Notes under the pieces: model-generated
Told to the model about the DNA's origin: nothing
The model's database searches: none
The model's input: only the letters and a program-made list of their open reading frames with translations
Shown: piece by piece, positions 53,301 to 60,506 of the stretch
How positions within the stretch are numbered: position 1 is the stretch's first letter
Layout: the number at the start of each line of letters is the position of its first letter
Assembly (NCBI GenBank): GCA_964036665.1
Contig: OZ038526.1
Span: 8,680,001-8,744,000, forward strand
Direction of reading: 5' to 3'
DNA: 64,000 bases
DNA from: Gordius sp. MW1
Lineage: Eukaryota; Nematomorpha; Gordioida; Gordea; Gordiidae
Program-made: the position numbers and the translations under genes

Positions 53301-53453
53301 ATGTAGATATCTTATACAAATTATAATTACTTTTGTTTCGATTTCACTTAAAGCCTCTCTTCTAAATTTATCAAAAAGGCCTTTTGATTTAAATTGTTCC
53401 ACAATCATAGCAACTTGATCAACACTTGAACTTGTCTGCATTTTGAAATTCAT
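41022..53453 (-). CDS. BOD1L1: BOD1/BOD1L1 homologue (SHG1 domain), 15 coding exons placed
   Basis: The N-terminal three exons form an SHG1/BOD1 domain. VEQFKSKGLFDKFRREAL, NLSLQVEDFVTKFL and LNKNDFRNQLRNEVLK align with mammalian BOD1 segments GLFDEFRRDCLADVDTK, NLRQRVDNFV and LNKNQLRNNIRQQVLK. Family members act in SET1/COMPASS-related chromatin work, chromosome biorientation and replication-fork protection; which applies here is inferred. The rest is disordered: a Pro-rich exon, an acidic segment with SVSSVHTSDLSSFDD, basic Arg/Ser stretches, and a Pro/Tyr-rich C-terminus. About 965 codons are placed, much shorter than human BOD1L1 (about 3000). Phases agree throughout, except that one or more short exons between 49845 and 51479 are unresolved. 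A 35-nt candidate lies at 50829-50863 but has the wrong phase. Confidence 0.88.
41749..41858. mobile_element. Short TAGAG-family element
   Basis: TAGAGGCCTGGAAAGTC and GTACAATCCTCTA bound a GACCC-rich interior. GTTATAAG before and GTTATAGG after match at 7 of 8. It is in the last BOD1L-like intron. Confidence 0.7.
42620..43330. repeat. Minisatellite, six copies of a 104-131 bp unit
   Basis: Units start TTGGCCAATGGTCATTTTTT near 42632, 42738, 42844, 42949, 43080 and 43207, followed by CCATTGGTCAGCAGCCAGC. Later units are longer and have gained GGACGGCCAAAAAGTCATAA. Open frames through it are repeat artefacts. Confidence 0.88.
43328..43446. repeat. Tandem duplication of about 55 bp
   Basis: ACTAGTTAAATTGCATAGCA followed by AAAGTAAACAACTTTTAT and GTTTATTATATAA occurs twice in a row. 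Confidence 0.85.
43468..43600. repeat. Tandem duplication of about 65 bp
   Basis: GAGGGAGATAGAGATGAGGG followed by GTGGGGCACCTCTT and GCATTAATTTAAAAAA occurs twice. Confidence 0.85.
44099..44321 (-). CDS. BOD1L1: BOD1L-like exon: His/Pro/Tyr-rich
   Basis: It encodes RFGERKKHDEYKEIVGLPRD and EEPYPYSHHPTEREDW, with PHPYPPPPYAVGY. Phase 0 in, phase 1 out at GTAACC. Confidence 0.87.
44652..44850 (-). CDS. BOD1L1: BOD1L-like exon: basic then acidic Ser-rich
   Basis: It encodes RQLPDQYRTGGHNMPKQPHL, RRRRLTSSQSQMSTDSDD and CDLDMMDK. RRRR may serve as a nuclear localisation signal. Phase 2 in, phase 0 out. Confidence 0.87.
44957..45118. mobile_element. MITE of the CATGGGCGTAGCC family with exact 8-bp duplication
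   Basis: CATGGGCGTAGCCAGG and CCTAGCTACGCTCATG are inverted. ATATCAGC flanks it exactly (44949-44956 and 45119-45126). The best-dated copy of the family, in a BOD1L-like intron. Confidence 0.9.
45459..45659 (-). CDS. BOD1L1: BOD1L-like exon: MNYLERVKKRREDYYED
   Basis: It encodes CHSPAPPLRYTYDRTSVTTN and SMNYLERVKKRREDYYEDID, ending GPIR in phase 2. Strongly charged. Confidence 0.87.
45887..45920 (-). CDS. BOD1L1: BOD1L-like micro-exon (tentative)
   Basis: 34 nt encoding TGTLGWRAKL, with a T-rich tract and TTTTCAG acceptor and a GTGCAT donor. It was chosen because it is the piece found that joins the neighbouring phases without a stop. The residues have no known match. Confidence 0.5.
46412..46523 (-). 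CDS. BOD1L1: BOD1L-like exon: HSWMQKGMPKASEEQRGMEQ
   Basis: Phase 0 in from TTACAG. It ends RISPSPALD with the donor A|GTGTAG, which is required if the 34-nt exon that follows is real. The alternative donor two bases on (GTAGAG) would end in phase 0. Confidence 0.75.
46842..47031 (-). CDS. BOD1L1: BOD1L-like exon: basic Ser/Pro-rich
   Basis: It encodes KQRLNPDPEISASEKGGPNS and SKFKRPSPQSSHDRVQLGSK, ending VLPTQR. The donor GTATGA leaves phase 0. Confidence 0.87.
47578..47638 (-). CDS. BOD1L1: BOD1L-like short exon
   Basis: 61 nt encoding NARTPYPCEPQRMSPDKFE. Phases (1 in, 2 out) fit both neighbours. Acceptor CATCAG, donor GTAACT. Confidence 0.82.
47822..48080 (-). CDS. BOD1L1: BOD1L-like exon: KYDKFLSDMYDRRHDSLEKL
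   Basis: 86 codons with a predicted charged helix (YDKFLSDMYDRRHDSLEKLT) followed by Arg/Ser-rich sequence. Phase 0 in, phase 1 out, GTTAGT donor. Confidence 0.88.
48558..49400. mobile_element. Non-autonomous hAT-like element, CAGAGGTCAG ends
   Basis: CAGAGGTCAGATTTTTTTGG and GGGCAAATCTGGTCTCTG are inverted. CTCTCAAT flanks it exactly (48550-48557 and 49401-49408). GCCCG-rich blocks lie inside both ends, with an AT-rich middle. It sits in a BOD1L-like intron. No transposase. Confidence 0.88.
49619..49844 (-). CDS. BOD1L1: BOD1L-like exon: FKYYLDLLTLTDF segment
   Basis: It encodes SGSGCISTNPCFKYYLDLLT to LKTPPSPPPMDRDGEE. It has more order-promoting residues than its neighbours, so it is possibly a folded patch. 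The incoming phase (needs two bases) is not met by exon 5, so a short exon is missing between them. It ends in phase 0 at GTTAGA. Confidence 0.85.
50911..51057. mobile_element. Palindromic MITE with GTGTTGTAAGAACGGCTGGG ends
   Basis: GTGTTGTAAGAACGGCTGGG with TTTTCTTGG is inverted in CCAAACAAAACCCAGCCGTA with TTTACAAAAT. The centre also pairs (GTTTATGTTTAG). It would fold into a nearly complete hairpin. Relatives are at 30082 and 63801. Confidence 0.8.
51480..51596 (-). CDS. BOD1L1: BOD1L-like exon 5: acidic SSVHTSDLSSF segment
   Basis: It encodes KNDQDNLSVSSVHTSDLSSF and DDQISISSSDLPEISDDE. Ser/Asp clusters suit CK2-type phosphorylation. It ends in phase 1 at GTTAAT. Confidence 0.88.
52084..52614 (-). 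CDS. BOD1L1: BOD1L-like exon 4: proline-rich region
   Basis: A 531-nt exon opening with LESMVKEEVMLPPNF, then long proline runs (FPPPLPPLPPPETDPPLPP), a hydrophobic stretch (LTNAADLNLSGLELVLGSAD) and a basic end (KKERPKTVTK). Proline-rich disorder suggests a protein-binding platform; no enzymatic domain. Confidence 0.9.
52825..52979 (-). CDS. BOD1L1: BOD1L-like exon 3: SHG1 domain end
   Basis: It encodes SNNLNDSVDFIVTQTISIKM and QISLQILEYLEKFFVEE, aligned with the SGIDRIISQVV and VEKAVHEFL segments of BOD1. Phase 2 in, phase 1 out. Confidence 0.9.
53163..53287 (-). CDS. BOD1L1: BOD1L-like exon 2: SHG1 domain middle
   Basis: It follows a 43-nt intron ending AAATTAG. It encodes PFYYNLSLQVEDFVTKFLDK and LNKNDFRNQLRNEVL, and ends in phase 2 at GTAATC. 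Confidence 0.92.
53331..53453 (-). CDS. BOD1L1: BOD1L-like exon 1: start and SHG1 domain entry
   Basis: The ATG is at 53453-53451, with a second in-frame ATG four codons later. It encodes 41 codons including VEQFKSKGLFDKFRREAL and SEIETK, then a GTAATT donor. A MITE ends 52 bp upstream of the start. Confidence 0.9.
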
Positions 53454-53505
53454 GCAACTGCTTTTGAGTACAGAGGTATAAAAAAGGCGAATGAAAGGCT
53501 GTATG

Positions 53506-53812
53506 CATAGACTTATAAAACTATAGACTGCCGAACAGCTGATTTTTACTATTAAAATCATTCAGACACCAAAATAGCTGCCAGATTGTAGGAAAAATTC
53601 AACAACAGGTATATTTATACTTCTCCACGATAAAATATTGAAGAAAATATATAAGACTAATAACTTAATTGATAAATTAAAAAAAATAAGTAAATTAGAA
53701 CAATAAATTTTTTGAAATATATTGTTTGGTTGCAATTTCCTACAAAATGGAGCTTGCTATATTTGCTGGAAAATTATCAGCTGTTCGGCAGTCTATGGTT
53801 TTATTAGTCTAT
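53506..53812. mobile_element. 307-bp MITE just upstream of the BOD1L-like start codon
   Basis: The left CATAGACTTATAAAACTATA then GACTGCCGAACAGCTGAT, and the inverted right ATCAGCTGTTCGGCAGTC then TATGGTTTTATTAGTCTATG, are about 42 bp long. GCTGTATG flanks it exactly (53498-53505 and 53813-53820), a hAT-type 8-bp duplication. Its inner end is 52 bp from the ATG, so it overlaps the 5' UTR or core promoter. Confidence 0.9.
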
Positions 53813-53820
53813 GGCTGTAT

Positions 53821-56073
53821 GGCATAATTATGCATACGATTTAGCAGTAGCAGGGAAGGGCTTAGCAGAGGTGCAACAAAGGGGAGTTTGAGTTAGAAAT
53901 CCTTGCCTTGGAACCAAGTTTAAACAATATTTTTGAATCGTATGGAGAACTTAAAACTAGGTATATTGATATTGTGACTAAGTAATCAATAAGTTTTCAT
54001 CCCTTAAACATATATTTTCTGGGTAAATTTCTAAATTAATGCTTAACTATTTATTGTTCTGCCTTACTGAGTGTGATTTGCTTAATTTCCCGCCTTCTCC
54101 CCCCTCCTTCTCACGGCAAAATGGCTAGCAAGCGAACATTAGTTCCTTGCATATAAATAAAAGATTATCGTACTGTAGCCCCCCTTCCCATTAATTGCCT
54201 TTTGCATATTAATTAATTACCATCTTATTGTGAGTTCCACGCAAACCAGATGGTGATAAACCAATTGAACAATATATATATGTATTTCTAAATCCACGAC
54301 AATTAATTGGTAATAATTTTTATTTTGCGCGATTTTTGATTCTTATGTTTGGGTTTGAGATTCAGAAGAGATTCCTTGATGAGACTTGATAAATTATCTT
54401 CATTAGGTTCCCTAACATATAGGATATGATATGGAAATTTAATTATCCTGCAATCGGAGCTATAATTATGATAGAGAATTCTGAAAGTTTCATCTATAGG
54501 TCCATTATTTTAATTTTCTATTTCATTGTATTTAAAGTTATTCGCGTTTACCTGAGCCCCTTCTTCTTATCAAAGGTCGCTCACTATGTCTGAACAACGG
54601 AGTACATTAAAGTATATATTATGTACGCGATGTTTACTAATGCATCACTCTCTCTTCAACTACTCTCGTCTCTTTCTCTTCCACTATTACCCCCTTCGTG
54701 TGTGCTTGGCTGGATATGGGGGCGGGAGTGGAAGAGGAGGAAAAGGGGGCACAATGTCTATATTTGGAGACATGTGTTATTAAAAACGTAAGTATTTCTC
54801 ATTAATTGTTTCTTTTCGATGGTGTCAGATAACAATACTTGTTTAACTTTACAATGATAAATTAATTTTAAAATGCTATAATGGTAAATTTTTATATAAA
54901 TTTAATTTTATATATTTGGATTGCACAAATTAACAGTGATATATTATGACTGTATAAATATCGTAAAAGGGTCTACTTTATGTACAACTTAAAATTGGGT
55001 GCAATATGGGTATGGGAATATTTATGAATAAAATGGCCGGATTAGCTAGTTTTTAATTCCCATTAAAAAGTCGTGCGAAGTTTAACATTTATTATAATAC
55101 ATGTATTTTTATTGATGCGATTGAAGCGCATGTTACCGTCAATCGTCGTCCGTCATAGTCCTTTATTCATCACCCGGTACCGAACAGTGCGATAATTGGC
55201 ACTAAGGTTGTGTAATTTCGATGCTGTGGGACGGAATAACAATTCCAAAATTTATTTTTCAATACCTGCTTGATCATCGAAAGATGAAGGGTGTATAAAA
55301 CGATACGACGGTACGTAACACTATGCATGAAAGTTGCCTTACAGGGCAGTGTGGTCAATATGCGCTGAAGGGTAATGCCGGTGCATAGAAAGGTGGGGTC
55401 AAGCCCGAAAAAATTCTGCCGGTACAGAGCAGCGCGTGTATGACGATGATAAAAGTATGAAATTCCCAGATGCGAATTTATTTTCGGAGGCTTAACGCCC
55501 AATGATCTGATCAGGCTCTAGGCCGTTGGCTTCTAGTGATGTGTTAAAACGCATCATTTTGGACCAGCGCTTTAAAAGGAGTAAACAGACTAAGTATCCA
55601 CACCATTATAAAGGTCCATTGTAAGATGCACTTCCCTAGTGTAAAGTCCTTTTTTTTACTAATTCCCTCCCCCATGATCCTAAATTTTATATAAAATTAC
55701 TATGGGGCGAGCGCTCTTGTTTTTACAGAACCGCCACATGCCCATATTTTCTAGTTACATTAACTATCACATTGATGAAACAAATAAGGCATGAGGCGGA
55801 GGGGGTACTTTGTACTATTTACTTCCTTTTAACATAAAATAGCAACATTTTGGATAAATAAATGTTTATTTGATTATACACCTATATATTGCTTATCCTA
55901 TAACATGAATACCTCGATACAAGTTGTAATGTAGGCATTACTAGTTAATGGTTAGTTTAATAATATGTTTTCGTTTAATTAATAGCACTTCAATTAATTT
56001 ATCGGAAATGAAACAAGGATATTAGAAATATAAAAAAGGTTAAAAATTAATTACCAAATTAGGATATCCGCGC
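53821..56073. other. Non-coding DNA, includes one dispersed repeat
   Basis: No gene was recognised. About 54085-54355 is a repeat shared with 59400-59725. A GC-balanced patch at about 55080-55550 contains small open frames but no recognisable domain. Confidence 0.5.
54085..54355 (+). repeat. Dispersed repeat, copy 1
   Basis: C-rich start, then GCTAGCAAGCGAACATTAG, ATATAAATAAAA, TTTGCATATTAA, GTGAGTTC, ATATATATAT and GCGCGATTTT, in the same order as at 59400-59725. No coding capacity. Confidence 0.75.
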
Positions 56074-56211
56074 AATCTGCTGAGAAAAAATTGCATAAGA
56101 ACGCTAGTCCCAGCAGTTATCTGAAATGTAATGTCCGGTTACTTCTATTTTAAACATCCTAGTAAATGTCAATCTGCTGCGAAATAATTACATAAGAGCA
56201 CTAGTCACAAC
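56074..56211 (+). repeat. Tandem duplication of about 97 bp, second unit split by the foldback element
   Basis: Unit 1 (56074-56170) runs from AATCTGCTGAGAAA through GCTAGTCCCAGCAGTTATCTG to CATCCTAGTAAATGTC. Unit 2 starts at 56171 with AATCTGCTGCGAAA, is interrupted after CTAGTCACAAC, and resumes at 58080 with AGGTATCTGAAGTG, ending about 58136. Unit 1 is therefore a built-in empty site. Confidence 0.85.
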
Positions 56212-58070
56212 TATAGTTGTTAAATTGCTAAGTAGCTTCAACTAAAAACGCGAGCACGAACACTAGCTAGGTAATATGCTAGTTTAACACTATGAGTGCT
56301 AGCTGTTCGGTGCAATAGTTTTAACAGTAGCACGTAAAAATGCTCGAGAGGTTAGTCGAAGCAGCCAAATCTGTTAAAAAATTTAACAGGAGCTCGAGCA
56401 GTAAATTCGAGCAAATAGTAGATTGAATTGCTATTTGTTAAAATTACAATTTTTATCATATTATATATCATAAATAAATAAAGAACTTGCCCCCCCCCCT
56501 TATTTTTTACCCTCTTTCTTACCAGATGGGAGGGGGGGGGGGGTGTTTTGCCCCCCCCCCTTATTTTTTACACTCTTTCTTATCAGAGGGGGGGGGGGGT
56601 ATTTTTTATCCTCTTTCTCACGAGAGGGGAGATGGGGGGGGGGGGGGTGTTTTGTCCCCCCCCCCTTATTTTTTACCCTCTTTCCTACCAGAGGGGGGAT
56701 TACCAGATGGGGGGGGGGGTGTTTTGCCCCCCCCCTTATTTTTTACCCTCTTTCTTACCAGAGGGGGGGGGGGGGGTGTTTTGGCTTCGCCCTCTTATTT
56801 TTTATCCTCTTTCCACCAGGGGGAGGGGGGGGGGGTGTTTTGCCCCCCTTGTTTTTTATCCCTCTTTATCACCAGGGGGGAGGGAGGGGGGGATGTTTTG
56901 ACCCCGCCCCCTTAATTTTTATCTTCTTTCTCACCAGGGGGGAGGGGGGGGGGGGTGTTTTGTCCCCCTCCCCTAATTTTTTACCCTTTTTTACCAGATG
57001 GGAGGGAGGGGGGGGGGGGGGGGGGGTGTTTTGCCCCCCCCCCTTATTTTTTACCCTCTTTCTTACCAGATGGGAGGGGGGGGGGTGTTTTGCACCCCCC
57101 CCCCCTTATTTTTTACCCTCTTTCTTACCAGAGGGGAGGGGGGGGGGTGTTTTGGCCCCGCCCCCTTATTTTTTATTCTCTTTCTCACCAGGGGGGAGGG
57201 CGGGAGGGTGTTTTGCCCCCCCCCCCTTATTTTTTACCCTCTTTCTTACCAGATGGGAGGGGGGGGGGGGGTGTTTTGCCCCCCCCCCCTTATTTTTTAC
57301 CCTCTTTCTTACCAGAGGGGAGGGGGTGTTTTGCCCCCCCCCCTTATTTTTTATCCTCTAGATGGGAGGGGGCATATGGTAAGAAAGAGGGTAAAAACAA
57401 GGTATGGGGGCAAAACACCCTCCCCCCCCCCATCTCTCCTCTGGTGAGAAAAAGGATAAAAAATAGAAGGGGGGTCCCCCTCTCATCTGGTAAAAAAGAG
57501 GATAAAAAAATAAGGGGGGGGGCAAAACACTCCCCCCCCCCCTCTGGTAAGAAAGAGTGTAAAAAAAGCCCCCCCCCCTCTGGTAAGAAAGAATGTAAAA
57601 ATAGGGGGGGGGGACTTTCACCGGATGAATCCGGTTGAAACATAAAAATCTAAAAAAGTTTGAGGTAAAAAATTTATTTTTTGTTATTTTATGTGAAAGA
57701 GCTTGAAAAAATATATAGAAGTAAGCCAATTTGAGAACCCCCCCCCTCCAATCTGGTAAGAAAGAGGGTAAAAAATAAGGGGGGATGGCAAAGTTCTTAA
57801 TTTATTTATGATATATAAATATGATTAAAATTGTAATTTTAACAAATAGCAACAATCTTCTATCTGCTCGAATTTACTGCTCGAGCTCCTGTTAAATTAA
57901 CAGATTTGGCTGCTTCGACTAACCTCTCGAGCATTTTTACGTGCTACTGTTAAAAATATTGCACCGAACAGCTAGCATTCATTGTGTTAAACTAGCATAT
58001 TCCCAGCTAGTGTTCGTGCTTGAGCATAGCACATAGTTAGCATTGCTAAAGTTAGCAATTTAACAACTCT
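56212..58070. mobile_element. Foldback-like element, copy 1, with inverted minisatellite core
   Basis: Inverted arms of about 250 bp (56212-56460 and 57830-58070) share AGTTGTTAAATTGC ends, GTTTAACACTATGAGTGC-like sequence, CTAGCTGTTCGGTGCAATA and AGTCGAAGCAGCCAAATCTG. AGTCACAAC flanks it exactly on both sides (56203-56211 and 58071-58079). The adjacent tandem unit shows the uninterrupted site. The 9-bp duplication and long inverted arms with internal tandem repeats resemble foldback or Mutator-like elements. No transposase gene is present. Confidence 0.88.
56487..57610. repeat. C-run/G-run minisatellite with an internal inversion point
   Basis: About fifteen units of roughly 60 bp follow the pattern C-run, TTATTTTTTACCCTCTTTCT, TACCAGATGGGA, G-run, TGTTTTG. 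Near 57360-57375 the orientation reverses, and about four units follow in reverse complement. One more reversed unit lies at about 57739-57785. Long open frames through it (up to about 270 codons) only reflect absence of stop codons in the repeat. Confidence 0.9.
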
Positions 58071-58136
58071 AGTCACAACAGGTATCTGAAGTGTAATGTC
58101 CGATACCTTCGATTGCTAAACATCTTAGTAAATGTT

Positions 58137-59399
58137 ACTGTTTTATACTTAACTAAATGCCACAAACAGTTAAATTATAGCATAAATTGACCGGCAAGTT
58201 TTTATAAATGAAAGGTATATAAACTCTGTAATTAAGTAGGATATTAATTCCCTCTTTTTAGATGAACCCCTTTATTAATAGTCAAGACAATATAACAACT
58301 ATTAGAAAGCTTAGTTTATTATACTTGACTGCACGTACAACAGCACACACCATTTTGATGATGATGACTATAACAACTAGCTAACACCCTCTAAGCATAT
58401 ATCTAATTGTCCATCAGGGTCTCTATAAAAATAATAGACTAGTGGTTGGTTTGCAACACACCAACCCTGAATGCCTTCACATAAAAAGGAGACTAACTCT
58501 TTTTGTTAAGACTACAATACCACAACAGACCTTAGCGCGCGCCCTCTAGCGCGGCCTTCACAACACTAATCACCATTAAGTTGATGAGGTCGGATTTCCT
58601 AAGTGGGTAAATATTTTTGCTGGTTGCACGGTGCGATTTACATATAGGGCTGGTTACCGGAACGTCGCACGTGGTCTGATGAGAGAGTGATACCATCGTA
58701 GTCAGATTCAAGGTTACCTGTCGTGGAGTTCATAGCTCCTAGGTGATTATGGTAGGCGGAGTTACATTTATGCAAAACACGCCTGGTGACGATTTTTCTT
58801 TAAAAGTGATGGCTCTGGTGCCCGTATCGGCGCCGATGGCTGATGTGTGGTATACGAACACGAAGTCACAGATAATAGGGCAGAATCCTTCCACGTGTGG
58901 TCGAGGAGCAGGCAGCTCTCGTTGAGGAGCGGCCTGGGCGACTTAAGGTGGCGAAGATGTTTCTGTCTACTCCTAACTGAGACATCGATCTCTTTGGGGA
59001 AAGCAAGAAAATTACTTTGGGGTGCGTTAAACAAAACCATTGGGTGAAATATCCCAAAACCAACGACGCCTAGAATGTCACGTCACGTTACACCCCCCCC
59101 CCCCCCCAGCACGCTTGAAAGAGGAAGTGCGATTCAATTTATCTACGGTGAACTACGAAATCAAATTAAAAAGATCGAATGGAAGACCGAGCAAAAAAAC
59201 CGATCGTGGGTGCTCGTTAAACAGAATATAAATCCAAGCCCAATTACGTCTTCCGAGGATACGTTCAAAGGTTCCATAGGCTACTGAGGAACAACGTTTG
59301 ATGTCTGTCAGAAACTCAGGTTTAAAGACTGTGCTGAGAGAGGTCAACACTTGGGTTGGATGAAGTTATTTTGAAGAGGATGGTGTTGTGGTTGGTTTA
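58137..59399. other. Unassigned DNA with a GC-balanced part (about 58500-59340)
   Basis: Short open frames exist on both strands (for example 58768-59040 minus and 59075-59287 plus, which contains KIEWKTEQKNRSWVLVKQN). None shows a known domain or splice context. This could be an unrecognised exon or old transposon sequence. Confidence 0.35.
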
Positions 59400-59725
59400 T
59401 TGCCACGCTCCCCCCCCCCTTCTCTCTCTGTAAAATGCTGCTTGCTAGCGCAGATGGTGCTAGCACGCAAACATTAGTATTTTTCGTATATAAATAAAAT
59501 ACTGACTTTGTCGGACTGTAAACCCCTCCTTATTAATCGCGTTTGCATATTAAAATTACCATCGCTTTGTGAGTTCTTACGGAGACCAGATCGGGATTAG
59601 AATGATCCAGCAATCGAATATATATATAATTATTTCGCTAGTTTCCCGATATATAACTTAATATTCGTAATTTGCGTTTGTATTTCGCGCGATTTTATAT
59701 TTAAATTTGGGGTTTTTAAAATGTT
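59400..59725 (+). repeat. Dispersed repeat, copy 2
   Basis: A direct copy of 54085-54355, with an additional AGCGCAGATGGTGCTAGCAC insertion-like stretch near the start. Confidence 0.75.
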
Positions 59726-59865
59726 AAAAGCGTATTATTATTGAAAGGAAAATGTAAGTAAATAAACCCTTGTTGATTATAAGTGACTAACAAAAAATTG
59801 GTTAATTAGGACATATTATTCGCACTATAACATCAGAACTTAACAACAGTAAGTCATTAGTGCGT

Positions 59866-60077
59866 GTTGTTGTGTGATAAAAGCGATGTTTTTAAATATT
59901 ATTGTTTTATTTGTCACAAGCTTTAATATGGTAAATAAAGGCGCTTAGTTAAATGAAAAGTTGGGGCAAAAATGGCATAACAGAAAGGGAAAAACTTTGG
60001 GGCAATGAATAACATTGTAGCTAGAATTATTTAGGAGAAAATTGTGTTCTCTACGTCCGCTAGATGGCTATGGCATG
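59866..60077 (+). repeat. Dispersed repeat shared with 63541-63760, copy 1
   Basis: Shared blocks are TTTAATTTGTCACA-type, AAAGTTGGGGCAAAAATGGC, CTTTGGGGCAATGAATAACA and TCCGCTAGATGGCTAT. Confidence 0.75.
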
Positions 60078-60506
60078 TCACAAAAAACATTTTTAGAGAT
60101 GTAAGGTGGATATAACATATAAATTAACCATCTAGATAGCAAAGAAACGTTCTGGCAAAATTTCAGGGCACTCGGTCGCATACTTTCGGAGATATTTTAT
60201 TATTTTGCCCTAAATCTTACCTTTTAAAGCCTCCCATACTTAATTTGTCTGACCCCGCCAGAGGTCAAAATCCATTTTAATTATTGGGTCTGCTTCAATT
60301 GGACATTGTGGTATCTATGGTACTAATATACGTCATTCCCTAAAATAATACAAAATTGACTAAAAATAAAATATGCCCGTTCCACGGCCAAAGACCAATC
60401 GTTTTTTTATTTTTTGGAAGCTTACTTGATTCTTTATTTTTCGTGACTTTTTTTTTGAATTTGTTCAATTTGTTTTTGGGCCTTTAAATTTTATGCCAAA
60501 AATAAA
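60078..60506. other. Non-coding DNA
   Basis: No coding or repeat boundary could be supported here. Confidence 0.4.

Noticed and set aside
56543-57361. Open frame of about 270 codons with FFTLFL repeats
   Set aside because: It lies wholly within the C-run/G-run minisatellite and exists in several frames because the 60-bp unit lacks stops. It has no codon or domain signal.
58768-59040. Minus-strand open frame of 90 codons
   Set aside because: No domain, splice context or conservation clue was found; mentioned only as part of an unexplained region.
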